A stretch of DNA of 64,000 nt from ENR-C587 sp942493235 (GTDB lineage Bacteria; Bacteroidota; Ignavibacteria; Kapaibacteriales; UBA2268), in NCBI GenBank assembly GCA_942493235.1, contig OW818676.1, positions 806,001 through 870,000 of the forward strand, read 5' to 3'. Shown here piece after piece: positions 54,010 to 63,542 of the stretch. A program made the position numbers and the translations under genes. Every line of letters starts with the position of its first letter. Positions within the stretch are counted from its first letter, which is position 1. The notes beneath the pieces were generated by a model. It made no database searches. It saw only the letters and a list, made by a program, of their open reading frames with translations, and was not told where the DNA came from.

Positions 54010-55794
54010 TTATTTTAAAATTTTAAACTCTACTCTTCTATTTTTGGCTCTGCCTTCATCAGTATTATTATCTGCGATAGGATTGTCTTTTCCATATCCG
54101 ATTGTAATCAGTCTATTGGGATTAATACCCATTTTTACTAAATAATCTACTACTGATTTAGCCCTTTGCTCAGATAATAACGTATTATGATTAGAAAGTC
54201 CTTTATTATCTGTATGCCCCGAGATTTCAATACTTGTATTTGAAAGCTCTTTTAATAAAGCGACTAATCTATCTAATTCATAATAAGATTCAGGTTTTAG
54301 AATACTTTGGTCATAATCAAAGAATATGTTATTTAAAATTATTGGTTTATTTTCTAATTTATCTTTTTTATATAAATTTACATTTACATTTTTTGAAACT
54401 GCTTGATTTTCATTGGTTAAATCAAGATTGTTTGAAATCGGATAATAGCCATCTTTTTCTGCATAATAACTGTAATTTGTACCGAGCGGAAGTACTATAA
54501 AATAATTGCCGTTATTCGGGTCGCTTTTTAGTCTTCCCATTTCTTTACCCGATTTAAGGTCATGCCAGACTATATCTGCAGAAATGTAATTGCCGTCAAT
54601 ATCCCTAACTATACCATTTATAGTAGCTACAGGATTTGGTTTAAATTCTTGTGGCATTTTAATAGTATAAATGTCTTGCCCTCCAAAACTTTTACCTGAC
54701 TTAATAGATGAAAAATAAGCTAAACTGCCGTCAGTTGAGATTACATATCCCAAGTCATCTTCTGGAGAATTAATTGATTTCCCGAGATTTACTGGCTCTG
54801 ACCACTGAGTCCATGAAGTGTCCGAAAGTCTTGTTGATTTGAATATATCCATACAACCAAGCCCATAGTGCCCCTCTGAACAGAAATAAAGTGTCTTACC
54901 GTCAGGATGTAAAAAAGGATAACGTTCTGCATAAGCGGTGTTAATGGTACGCCCAAGATTAATAGGCTCCGAATATCCTGAATCAGTTTTAATTGTTACA
55001 TAAATATCAGGATTACCCCAAAAAGCTCCATGATACTGTTTGCCATAATTTACAAAAGTATCAATAGCTCCGGGTCTATCACTTGTAAAAATTATGGCTT
55101 TACCGTCGCTTGTTAATTTTGCATCAGCATCGTAATATACCGTATTTATTGGATATGGAAACATTTTTGGTGCTGTCCAACCTGAAATTGACTTATTTGT
55201 AACAAATAAGTCTCCGTTTATAAAAATTATTATTTGATTTCCGTCTGCAGATACATCCATAATTGCATTTTTAAAGGTAATCCCTAAATACAATTGCTCG
55301 TCTTCATTCCAAATTCCATTTTCATATTTCGACATAAATATTAACTCAGCACCTTTTTTACCTCTTCGGGGATTGGTAATTGCGGAATATCCTGTAAAAT
55401 ATAATGTCTGATTGTCTGCTGATATAACCGGCAGATATTCATCATCGGAAGTATTAATATTAGGAGTTAATAAAGTGATTTTTAAGCTGTCTTTTTTTTG
55501 AGTAAGAAGGCTAATAATTTTATCAAATCTTTGGGTCATATTCGGAAAATAGCTTTTGTAATTTTTATATGCGTTGACAGCATCTGAATTTAATGAAGAA
55601 CTTAAATACAATCCGGCTAATCTTTGTACCCCAACAAAAGCTTCTTCAGAAGGTGCATTTGATTTTATAAATTTTTCAATTTCTTTAATATCACCAAAGT
55701 TATTTTGATAATAAATAATTGGAGGGGCTGAATTGCAAGCAATTAAAATAATTGTTAATATAAATAGAATTGGTAGGTATGATATGTTTTTCAT
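54010..55794 (-). CDS. PD40-CRD-OmpA lipoprotein, PorE-like
   Basis: 594 residues. A lipoprotein signal (IILIAC, Cys20) anchors it in the outer membrane. A short helical TPR-like part (about 35-95) is followed by PD40 propeller blades (DDEYLPVISADNQTLYFTG; AERYPFLHPDGKTLYFCS; DDLGYVISTDGSLAYFSS), a regulatory-like domain (NGIVRDIDGNYISADI) and an OmpA domain (EISGHTDNKG, NRRVEFKIL). This is the full TPR-WD40-CRD-OmpA order of PorE and the better PorE candidate of the two in the window. Role in T9SS is inferred. Monocistronic. Confidence 0.82.
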   Translation of the reverse strand: MKNISYLPILFILTIILIACNSAPPIIYYQNNFGDIKEIEKFIKSNAPSEEAFVGVQRLAGLYLSSSLNSDAVNAYKNYKSYFPNMTQRFDKIISLLTQKKDSLKITLLTPNINTSDDEYLPVISADNQTLYFTGYSAITNPRRGKKGAELIFMSKYENGIWNEDEQLYLGITFKNAIMDVSADGNQIIIFINGDLFVTNKSISGWTAPKMFPYPINTVYYDADAKLTSDGKAIIFTSDRPGAIDTFVNYGKQYHGAFWGNPDIYVTIKTDSGYSEPINLGRTINTAYAERYPFLHPDGKTLYFCSEGHYGLGCMDIFKSTRLSDTSWTQWSEPVNLGKSINSPEDDLGYVISTDGSLAYFSSIKSGKSFGGQDIYTIKMPQEFKPNPVATINGIVRDIDGNYISADIVWHDLKSGKEMGRLKSDPNNGNYFIVLPLGTNYSYYAEKDGYYPISNNLDLTNENQAVSKNVNVNLYKKDKLENKPIILNNIFFDYDQSILKPESYYELDRLVALLKELSNTSIEISGHTDNKGLSNHNTLLSEQRAKSVVDYLVKMGINPNRLITIGYGKDNPIADNNTDEGRAKNRRVEFKILK

Positions 55795-55948
55795 AACAGT
55801 TCTTTTGATTATTTCGAAGAATTTGTATTATATTTTATATAGTAAATACAAATATATAAAAATATTTATTAATTCCATGAATATAATTGAATTTACTACA
55901 ATAATATTTGATTTTTTATAGTTTATACCGTAAAAATATTGAAAAGTA

Positions 55949-56521
55949 TTACCCCACCAATTGCATTAATATTTTAGGTATATCTTCGGCTTTAAGGATT
56001 GAATCGATTACTCCCAATTGAATTGCTGAATTGGGCATAAAGCTGTGTTCGGCATCTGCGGGGTCTTGAGCGATGGTAAATCCACCGTTATATTTAATTA
56101 ATTTGCTACCTACGGCTCCGTCATTATTGGCTCCGGTAAGTATTACCGATATGACTCTTTCTTCAAATACTTCTCCTGCTGACTCAAAGAGCACATCAAT
56201 CGAGGGTCTGGAATAATTAATTTTTTGATTGTCTGATAGTGAAAATGTATTTTTATCTTCGATTAGCAGATGATAGTCTGGAGGAGCGAAATATATATGT
56301 CCGGATTTAATAGGCTCTTTATCTATTGCTTCAGAGATAGGTAATTTGGAGTTCTGCCCGTAAAATTCTACAAAGAATTGATTCTGGTTAGGGTGTAGAT
56401 GCTGAACTACAACAATCGGCAAAGGGAAATCCTTATGTAATCCCGTAAATATTTTGCTTAGTGCATTCATGCCACCGGCAGAAGTACCCATAACTACAAT
56501 ATCGTATAGCTTATCGGACAA
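55949..56521 (-). CDS. Stand-alone CheB-type methylesterase domain protein
   Basis: 190 residues, catalytic domain only, with triad S14 (GTSAGG), H41 (QHLH) and D134 (TGANNDGA). Start codon TTG, supported by AAGGAG 6 nt upstream. Chemotaxis CheB removes methyl groups from receptor glutamates, but there is no receiver domain and no che genes are nearby. Such lone CheB domains also occur with CheR-PAS signalling proteins. Function in this organism open. Confidence 0.85.
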   Translation of the reverse strand: MSDKLYDIVVMGTSAGGMNALSKIFTGLHKDFPLPIVVVQHLHPNQNQFFVEFYGQNSKLPISEAIDKEPIKSGHIYFAPPDYHLLIEDKNTFSLSDNQKINYSRPSIDVLFESAGEVFEERVISVILTGANNDGAVGSKLIKYNGGFTIAQDPADAEHSFMPNSAIQLGVIDSILKAEDIPKILMQLVG

Positions 56522-56566
56522 AATAACTCCTTAGGAAAAAAAATATAAAATAATCAAAAACTGTGC

Positions 56567-57022
56567 CTATTCGGTTGATACTGCTTCTTCTTTATTATGA
56601 ATTGCATTGTTCATAGTGTGCCAAGCAAGTCCCGCACATTTAATACGCGAAGGATATTCCCTAACGCCAGCAAATACGGCAAGCTTGCCCATTGAGTCTA
56701 AATCGACTTCTTGGTCAAATTCTCCGGTTACGATTTCGATAAAATTATCAAAATGCACTTTTGCTTCTTCTAATGACTTTCCTTTTAGCAAGGTAGTCAT
56801 AATCGAAGCAGATGCTTTTGATATAGCACAGCCCGAGCCATTAAATTTTATTTCTTTGATTATATCGTTTTCAACTACTAATTCGACATCTATATGGTCG
56901 CCGCATAGGGGGTTATGCCCAATTGCGGAATTAGTCGGGCTATCTATTTTGCCGAAATTTCTCGGATTTTTATTGTGGTCTAAAATTACTTCCTGATATA
57001 AGTCGCTAAGTTCACTATTCAT
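56567..57022 (-). CDS. sufU: Iron-sulfur scaffold/sulfur acceptor SufU
   Basis: 151 residues. C40-G-D42 (PLCGDH), C65 (GSGCAISKASASIM) and C129 (RIKCAGLAW) are the zinc/sulfur ligands, and an insertion around residues 100-120 marks SufU rather than IscU. Takes sulfur from SufS. 12 nt after sufS on the same strand: a two-gene operon. Confidence 0.93.
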   Translation of the reverse strand: MNSELSDLYQEVILDHNKNPRNFGKIDSPTNSAIGHNPLCGDHIDVELVVENDIIKEIKFNGSGCAISKASASIMTTLLKGKSLEEAKVHFDNFIEIVTGEFDQEVDLDSMGKLAVFAGVREYPSRIKCAGLAWHTMNNAIHNKEEAVSTE

Positions 57023-57034
57023 ATATTTCTCTAA

Positions 57035-58261
57035 TTAACTGAACATTTTAATAACTTTTCTAATTGCTATAAACAAGACATCTATCTCTTGTTTGGTATT
57101 ATAAAACGAAAATGAAGCCCTCGAAGTAGCCGGCAAATTATAACGCCTCATGACCGGCTCGGTGCAGTGATGCCCTGTACGAATTGCGACACCCTCTCTG
57201 TCGATTAAAGTACCAATATCATGAGGATGAATATTATCAAGTACAAATGATAAAACAGATGCTTTTCTTTTAGCTCTGCCGATAATAGTCAGTTCCTTTA
57301 GATCATTAGCTTGAGCTGTTGCATAATCAAGCAATTCTGCTTCATATTTGGCTATACTGTCTAATCCGACATTATCAATATATCTAATAGCCTCACCCAA
57401 ACCAATTGCACCTGCAATATTCGGAGTACCGGCTTCAAATTTATATGGCAAATTATTATATATTGTTTTCTCGAAACTAACTGATAGAATCATATCGCCA
57501 CCGCCCTGATATGGTGGCATAAGGTCTAAATATTTTTTCTTGCCGTATAGAATACCTATTCCGGTAGGTCCGTAAAGTTTATGACCGGAAAAGGCTATAA
57601 AATCACAATCCAATGCTCTAACGTCAACTTTGAAATGCTGAATGGATTGAGCCATATCTATCATAACAGGAATATTATGACTATGTGCTTTTTTGATTAT
57701 TTCTTCGATTGGATTAATTGTGCCGAGTGAATTAGATACATGTACTATTGATACAATTTTGGTTTTTTCATTTATCAGTTTTTCAAATTCTTCATAAATT
57801 ATTTCGCCTTCTTCATTTATCGGAATTACTCGAAGCTTACATTTTCTGTCTTGACAAAGCATCTGCCAAGGAACTATATTTGAGTGATGCTCCATAGTCG
57901 AAATAATAATTTCATCGCCTTCGTTAATAAATGCTTTCCCGAAAGAGCATGCAAATAAATTCAAAGATTCGGTAGTTCCGCGAGTAAATATTATCTCTTC
58001 TACTTTTTCGGCATTGATAAATTTCTGCACTATTTTGCGGGTCTGCTCATATTTCTGAGTAGCGGCTTCGCTAAGGTAATGCACACCTCTATGAATATTG
58101 CTGTTCAGGGTCTCATAATAGTTTTTTATAGTGTCAATTACTATTTGAGGTTTCTGTGTGGTAGCTGCATTATCAAAATAAACCAAAGGCTTATTATATA
58201 TTTGAGTTCTTAATATCGGGAAATCTTCTCTAATTTTATTTATGTCGAAGCTATTCATCAT
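57035..58261 (-). CDS. sufS: Cysteine desulfurase SufS
   Basis: 408 residues. PLP lysine K228 in FSGHKLYGP and catalytic C366 in RTGHHCTEP identify the group II SufS type. Converts cysteine to alanine and hands the persulfide sulfur to SufU. The start may be the first or second of two adjacent ATG codons. Upstream lies a nested repeat block. Confidence 0.96.
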   Translation of the reverse strand: MMNSFDINKIREDFPILRTQIYNKPLVYFDNAATTQKPQIVIDTIKNYYETLNSNIHRGVHYLSEAATQKYEQTRKIVQKFINAEKVEEIIFTRGTTESLNLFACSFGKAFINEGDEIIISTMEHHSNIVPWQMLCQDRKCKLRVIPINEEGEIIYEEFEKLINEKTKIVSIVHVSNSLGTINPIEEIIKKAHSHNIPVMIDMAQSIQHFKVDVRALDCDFIAFSGHKLYGPTGIGILYGKKKYLDLMPPYQGGGDMILSVSFEKTIYNNLPYKFEAGTPNIAGAIGLGEAIRYIDNVGLDSIAKYEAELLDYATAQANDLKELTIIGRAKRKASVLSFVLDNIHPHDIGTLIDREGVAIRTGHHCTEPVMRRYNLPATSRASFSFYNTKQEIDVLFIAIRKVIKMFS

Positions 58262-58430
58262 AATTATCTCCAGAGCTATTTTTAAAAAATAGAAACTTCA
58301 GCAGTTGATTTTTCTTTTTCATAAGAATAAATTTCAAGCTACGAAATGAAAAGACGCTATTTAATAAAAATATTATAAAAAATGTAGAAGTCTATTAAAA
58401 TAATTGGTGGCTGGTAACTGTTGGGTGGTA

Positions 58431-58802
58431 TGGCTGTGTAAAAACCTTTGATTACAGTTTGTAATTATTCACATTGCTTGTAACCCCACGCTTGAGAGGC
58501 TGTGTAAATTCAAAAAAAAATGTAATTAATGTTAAATCATAAATCAAATAAATGCCTATCAAGGGGTTGTTTAAAAAGTTATAAATTTACCAAATCGTCA
58601 TTCTGAGTGCAACGAAGAATACAGAATTATCAACAAGTTAGCTTTATCTGGATTCTTCACTTCGTTCAGAATGACAGCTTTTGGGACAGCTTCTTGGATT
58701 TCTTATTATTGAATTATTTCGACTTTTCACACAGCCACTTCAGCGTGGGGTTGAATTTAAGGGAGCCGATATTAACTATTGATTTTAGTTTTTATACAGC
58801 CA
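58431..58802. repeat. Nested inverted-repeat block with MITE copy E at its centre
   Basis: Outer ends TGGCTGTGTAAAAAC (58431) and TTTTTATACAGCCA (58789-58802); inner ends AACCCCACGCTTGAGAGGC (58482) and TTCACACAGCC...GCGTGGGGTT (58726-58752). A GAGGCTGTCT-family copy (58561-58695, core GAAGAATACAGAATTATC...CTGGATTCTTC) sits at the centre. The remaining spacer up to scpB (58803-58900) shows nothing. Confidence 0.75.
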
Positions 58803-58900
58803 CTTTTACCACATAGAACTGCGAGAATTGAAATGTATCAATTCAAATAGGAAAAGGAATTATATGAAACGAAATATTAATATAAAAAATAATATAAGAA

Positions 58901-59683
58901 TTAATTTAATACTGCATCAATATCGTCGATTTCAAAAGCTTTTTCTGCTTCGAGAATCAGGGAATTATTTTCTATCAGTTCAGTGGATTCTTCTTTTAGC
59001 TCAGCTTCTATATTAATTGTGATTGAGTTCGTACTTGCCGCATCATCACCAAGAATCTCATCAATTTCTCTAAGTCGTGGCATTTCGTCGAGAGAATTTA
59101 AGCCGAATGCTTTTAGAAAATCAGGGCTAGTGCCATACAAAAGTGGTTTACCCATTACTTCTTTTCTGCCGACTATATGAACCAAGTTTTTGTCTATCAG
59201 TGCATTAACTACTTCATTAGAATTAACTCCTCTGATTTGCTCAATTTCGGGCTTTGTAATCGGTTGTTTATAAGCAATAATAGCAAGCGATTCCAATGCA
59301 GCTTGAGAAAGCCTGCGTTTGATTTTATATCGAGTAAGACTTTGCAATAGCTGACCATACTCACTTCGTGTTGAATATATGTACCCTCCTGCTATTTTGG
59401 CAATTTGGAAGGGTCTGCCGGTATTAAATAAATCAGAATTTATTTCATCAATTAGCGAATCGAAATAATTGGAGCTAATTTCAATTTGCGGATTATCCGA
59501 ATCAGATTCATGTTCGCCGTTTGGGTCAGAAATTTTCTCATGCTTTTGATAATTTTCAATAAATATTTTCTGCAACGCATCAACAGTCAGAGGCTCATTA
59601 CTTGAAAAAATCAAAGCTTCAAGAGCAGCTTTTTGTTTATTTGCATCTAATTTTAAAAATGGTATTTCAATATTATATTTCAT
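58901..59683 (-). CDS. scpB: Chromosome segregation and condensation protein ScpB
   Basis: 260 residues. Winged-helix pair with family motifs ALEALIFSSNEPLTVDALQ, GGYIYSTR, LSQAALESLAIIAYKQPITKPEIEQIRGV and LLYGTSPDFLKAFGL. Acidic extra tail after ~210. With SMC and ScpA it forms the condensin complex that organises the chromosome. 82 bp after scpA on the same strand. Confidence 0.95.
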   Translation of the reverse strand: MKYNIEIPFLKLDANKQKAALEALIFSSNEPLTVDALQKIFIENYQKHEKISDPNGEHESDSDNPQIEISSNYFDSLIDEINSDLFNTGRPFQIAKIAGGYIYSTRSEYGQLLQSLTRYKIKRRLSQAALESLAIIAYKQPITKPEIEQIRGVNSNEVVNALIDKNLVHIVGRKEVMGKPLLYGTSPDFLKAFGLNSLDEMPRLREIDEILGDDAASTNSITINIEAELKEESTELIENNSLILEAEKAFEIDDIDAVLN

Positions 59684-59765
59684 ATTAAGTTCCTAAAAAT
59701 TATTTGTATTCCAATATTTGCGAAATTACAACATTATAATATTATAGTTCACTTTAATTCTCCTA

Positions 59766-60500
59766 CTAATTTAAGTTGTAATCTGGCATTTGAGAAATTA
59801 CTATATCATCAAAAGCCTCTTCTTGCTGGCAAAAAATCAATTTTTTACGAATTAAATCGAGTATAGTCAGAAAAGTAATTACTATAATCGGCTTTGAAGA
59901 ATTGGCTATATATTGGGAGAAAACAATTCTCTTTTTCTTATTTAAGAAGTCCAACATTTCTTTAGATTTTTCTTCTACAGTTACAGGGAATAAGTTTACA
60001 ATGTGCTGAGGTTCTTCAATTATATCTTTTTTATCCATTACTTTACGGAAAGCTTTCAGCAAATCAAATAGATTTGCATTAGCATAAGTATTTTGGGAAT
60101 TATCCTCAACCATTTTTTGGTCGCTATCAAACATTTTTCTATAATGAATATACTTTTGGCTGTCTTCAAACTCTTGAAGATTATAAGCCGCTTCCTTGAA
60201 TTTTTTATATTCCAAAAGTCTTTGAACTAATTGAGTCCTCGGATCTTCTGCCTCGCTTGCTTCGTCGGCTTCATCTCTGGGCAGTAGCATCTGCGTTTTA
60301 ATATACATTAATGTAGCAGCCATGACAATAAACTCTCCGGCGAGCTCTAAATCGAAATATTTCATTACTCTGATATATTTTAGAAATTCTACGGTAATGC
60401 GAGCTATCGGTATATCATATATATTAAGCTCATCTCTTTTAATAAAGTAGAGCAGTAGGTCAAACGGTCCTTCGAAATTTGGTAATTTTAATTTATACAT
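59766..60500 (-). CDS. scpA: Chromosome segregation and condensation protein ScpA
   Basis: 244 residues, kleisin family: N-terminal FEGPFDLLLYFIKRDELNIYDIPIARIT binds the SMC neck, AGEFIVMAATLMYIKTQMLLP follows, and the C-terminal winged helix reads VITFLTILDLIRKKLI. Full length. First gene of the scpA-scpB pair. Confidence 0.95.
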   Translation of the reverse strand: MYKLKLPNFEGPFDLLLYFIKRDELNIYDIPIARITVEFLKYIRVMKYFDLELAGEFIVMAATLMYIKTQMLLPRDEADEASEAEDPRTQLVQRLLEYKKFKEAAYNLQEFEDSQKYIHYRKMFDSDQKMVEDNSQNTYANANLFDLLKAFRKVMDKKDIIEEPQHIVNLFPVTVEEKSKEMLDFLNKKKRIVFSQYIANSSKPIIVITFLTILDLIRKKLIFCQQEEAFDDIVISQMPDYNLN

Positions 60501-61177
60501 TTCCCAATTTTCTTCATGTTTTTAATTATTTAATAGCTATTTTAGTAGTTACTGAAATTGTCAATTTATATCAATCTATACAATTATCAGAATACAAAAA
60601 TATCAAAAAGCGGATAATAGTTTTCCACAAGTTTGATATTTTTGTGTGGAGAAGTTTTTAAGTTAGTTTTCATGATAGTTTATATGAAGAATTGAAATGA
60701 AAAAAGAGAACTATCCAGATATTTGGCACAATTTATGATTGAAATAAATGTCTTATAAGAAAGGCGAATTAAATTACAGTATAATGAACATGGGATAATA
60801 GGAAAATGAACCGAGAAAAAGAAATAAATAGGCAGATAAATTTGAAATATTTTAAGACAAATCCTAAGACTGATATAAGAATTTGTCCTATATGGTATTA
60901 AAAATTGGGATTTATATTGAAGAAAAGCTGATTTTTTTGCTAAAAAGGGTAAAAATCCAAAATTTTTATTTGCAAAATTGACAAACTTACGATAAATTGT
61001 AATGATGTAAATAGTACGGTTTACATATTTAGGAAAATTAACAAGAAACTTGTAAATATTTCTGAATTTTGAGTAGAAAAATTAAAGAAATTGTTTGGTT
61101 AATGTAAAATATTAGCTGAACGAAAAAATTGAAACAAAAATAAAATTGTTGATTTTAAATAATAGGGGATAATAATT
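60501..61177. other. Divergent spacer: scpA / GldM-like gene
   Basis: 677 bp, very AT-rich, between divergent genes, with no gene or window repeat. A possible promoter for the plus-strand gene is TTTG at 60969-60972 with TAAATTG at 60993-60999 (20 nt apart), one base short of consensus. No gldK or gldL gene lies here. Confidence 0.4.
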
Positions 61178-63490
61178 ATGTCAAAAGGCGGCGGTGCAGG
61201 TAAAGTGTATTTCGTGCTTTATTTGGCGGTAGTGCTCGAGCTTTTGATCATTATCGTTGAAAGAGACGAAGCAGAAGAGAACTTGCACAAAAAGCAGAAA
61301 GAAACGATGCAAATCGTTGAGAGTATCCTTTCGCAATTACAAGCTGGTAGTGGCTCCGAAGGTATCAATACGAAACCTCAGGATGAAATTACTTTGATAG
61401 CTCCTGGATTAAATGCGAAAGACATACTTGGTACAGAACTAAGAACTGACAGACAGTACTTGGTCGAGGTCGGTGTAACAGACATTAGTGAAGAGCTTAC
61501 AAGGCGTGATGGCGAAGGCGAAGTAGATTATTCTAAGAGAATAAAAAAATTAGTTGAATTGGGCAATGTAGAAGAGCTCGAATATCAGATTTTCTATAGC
61601 TCAAGCCAAGACGTTTTTAATGCTCCTATGTTTCTATCAGAGCAAGAGTTAAAAAAACAAAAATTAGACTTTACAACTTTTACACCTGGTCAAACTATTC
61701 AGGGTCCTGATGGTGGAAGCTGGGAATTTAAAGGTATAAAGAAATTAGTTTTAGACCAGGCTCAGACATACAATAAAATTGATTTAAACAATGTTCAGTT
61801 AGAATCAACCTCTCCTATCTATAATAAAGCCTTATCAATTGGTCCTTCTTTTGTACCATCTAAACTTCCTGAAGATAGTTCTTTCTTCTACTCGGTAGAA
61901 AAAACTAATTTAGATAGAGGATTAAAGAAAAGAACTTTTATGGTTAACTTTGAACCGCCAAGACAAGCCGGTTGGTATAAATTAAGATTTGCTTCCAGAA
62001 CCAATAGAATCCTTGGAGTAAGAAAAGACCAAAAGGTTGACGAGCTTAATGATGAAGCAAAAGTTAATATCGGTACTGTACAATTAACAGTTGGCGATTT
62101 GCAGAAAGTAAAGAAAGAATTAATATCGAGATTAGAGAAATATAATCTTCCTACAGAAGATGTACTAACTAAAGAAAAAGATATAGATAAATTCGAATCG
62201 ATGCTTAAAGATGCTGAAAGAGTAGCTCATAAAGAAGAAAATGCTCGTGAAATAGTCGGCAAGATTCAATTATATGGCTATATTCTTAAGCTATTAACTC
62301 CCGGTCAGTCAATTTACTTTGACCAGAACCAAGCCAGTATAGAGTTTAACGTTCACGTGCTAACTCCGGAACCTCCACAAGCAACGCCAGTTGTAAAAGT
62401 TGGTCCCGTATTTACATTTGATAAATTACCGGGTATGTTTAACTTTAATATTAGCCCTTGGCAGGGTGAAGGACAAAATAGAATCAGTGCTGTAGTTAAA
62501 GATATTAACGGTAGCGAAGTAGCTACTATTACTTGCACACCCGCACAAACCACTGCTACTGTAGCAATTGGCGGATCTAGAGACTATGTAGGTACAATTA
62601 ATAAGAACCTGGCTCCCGGCAAATATAAAATAGTTCTTTCTCACTCAGTATTTTCAAAGAATGCAATTGCTGAAACCGATTTAGCAGTATTTGAAACCAG
62701 ACTAACTACTGAGAGTGAAGACAATATTAAGAAGAGATTTGAAAGAGCATATTATGGAAATTATCACTTAGCTAATCAAAGTGTTACTCCGCAGTCCGGC
62801 GGTACTATCGAAGCTGATCAATTTAGAATTTATCTAAAAACAGATGATCAGTCTCAAGTAGCTCCTATTGCAGGTATTTCTATACCTCCAAATATGTCCC
62901 CTTATTTAAGTGGAAAAACAAATCAAGTATCGCTAAAAGTAACTTGGAAACAGCCGATTTCGGGTAAAGAAATTGACTTATTACCGGAAATGGTTGCTAA
63001 AGTCGAGCTTAAAAGACCGAGCATTAACATAACTAAGAAGACCGAAGACCGTTCTCAAAACGGTACTAAAGTAAAGATGACAATAAGAAATATTACTGTT
63101 GATTCTCCGACATTAGATGAAAATACAAAAGCTAATGTTTTATTAAAAGCAGACAGAGGCTCAATTGAAGGTCTTGATAATAATCAAGTTTCTTATGATA
63201 TATCTCAACCGAGAAAAGTCAGCGAAGGCACTTGGGAAGTCGAAATCGAAGCTAACTTTAAGTTCCCTGCTGATAAACAGAAATTAAAAGGAACATTGAC
63301 TATTCCGTTGACTGCAATAGCTACAGCTAAAGATAAATCTTCAAAATCAAATGTATCTTTACCTGTTGAAATATATTGTAATAAAGAAGGTCGCGGTGGA
63401 AGAACCGGAGCTCCGACAGGTAATACCGGCGGAACCAGAACAAATCAACCGACCCAACAGCCAAAACAGTCAGGCGGAAGAACAAGATAA
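61178..63490 (+). CDS. GldM/PorM-like T9SS motor protein (divergent)
   Basis: 770 residues. One membrane helix (about 10-27, VYFVLYLAVVLELLIIIVE) with charged residues in and beside it (K9, E21, E28), then a coiled coil (28-55) and a long periplasmic part of beta domains with a helical insert (about 305-370). A proline-led segment (PPQATPVVKVGPVFTFDKLPG) and repeats ending in Ig-like strands follow, and a Gly/Thr/Gln/Arg-rich tail (from 740) closes it. The layout fits GldM/PorM, whose helix pairs with GldL in the proton-driven motor. Sequence likeness is weak and no gldL is adjacent, so the call is tentative. It could be another single-pass envelope protein. Confidence 0.4.
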   Translation: MSKGGGAGKVYFVLYLAVVLELLIIIVERDEAEENLHKKQKETMQIVESILSQLQAGSGSEGINTKPQDEITLIAPGLNAKDILGTELRTDRQYLVEVGVTDISEELTRRDGEGEVDYSKRIKKLVELGNVEELEYQIFYSSSQDVFNAPMFLSEQELKKQKLDFTTFTPGQTIQGPDGGSWEFKGIKKLVLDQAQTYNKIDLNNVQLESTSPIYNKALSIGPSFVPSKLPEDSSFFYSVEKTNLDRGLKKRTFMVNFEPPRQAGWYKLRFASRTNRILGVRKDQKVDELNDEAKVNIGTVQLTVGDLQKVKKELISRLEKYNLPTEDVLTKEKDIDKFESMLKDAERVAHKEENAREIVGKIQLYGYILKLLTPGQSIYFDQNQASIEFNVHVLTPEPPQATPVVKVGPVFTFDKLPGMFNFNISPWQGEGQNRISAVVKDINGSEVATITCTPAQTTATVAIGGSRDYVGTINKNLAPGKYKIVLSHSVFSKNAIAETDLAVFETRLTTESEDNIKKRFERAYYGNYHLANQSVTPQSGGTIEADQFRIYLKTDDQSQVAPIAGISIPPNMSPYLSGKTNQVSLKVTWKQPISGKEIDLLPEMVAKVELKRPSINITKKTEDRSQNGTKVKMTIRNITVDSPTLDENTKANVLLKADRGSIEGLDNNQVSYDISQPRKVSEGTWEVEIEANFKFPADKQKLKGTLTIPLTAIATAKDKSSKSNVSLPVEIYCNKEGRGGRTGAPTGNTGGTRTNQPTQQPKQSGGRTR

Positions 63491-63542
63491 TTTTTATTAA
63501 TAATTGAAATTTATGACCGACAAAATATAGGGCATTATAAAT

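Noticed and set aside
58607..58816. Plus-strand frame of 69 codons in the spacer upstream of sufS
   Set aside because: It is made largely of the MITE core sequence; similar chance frames could arise in any copy of the element.
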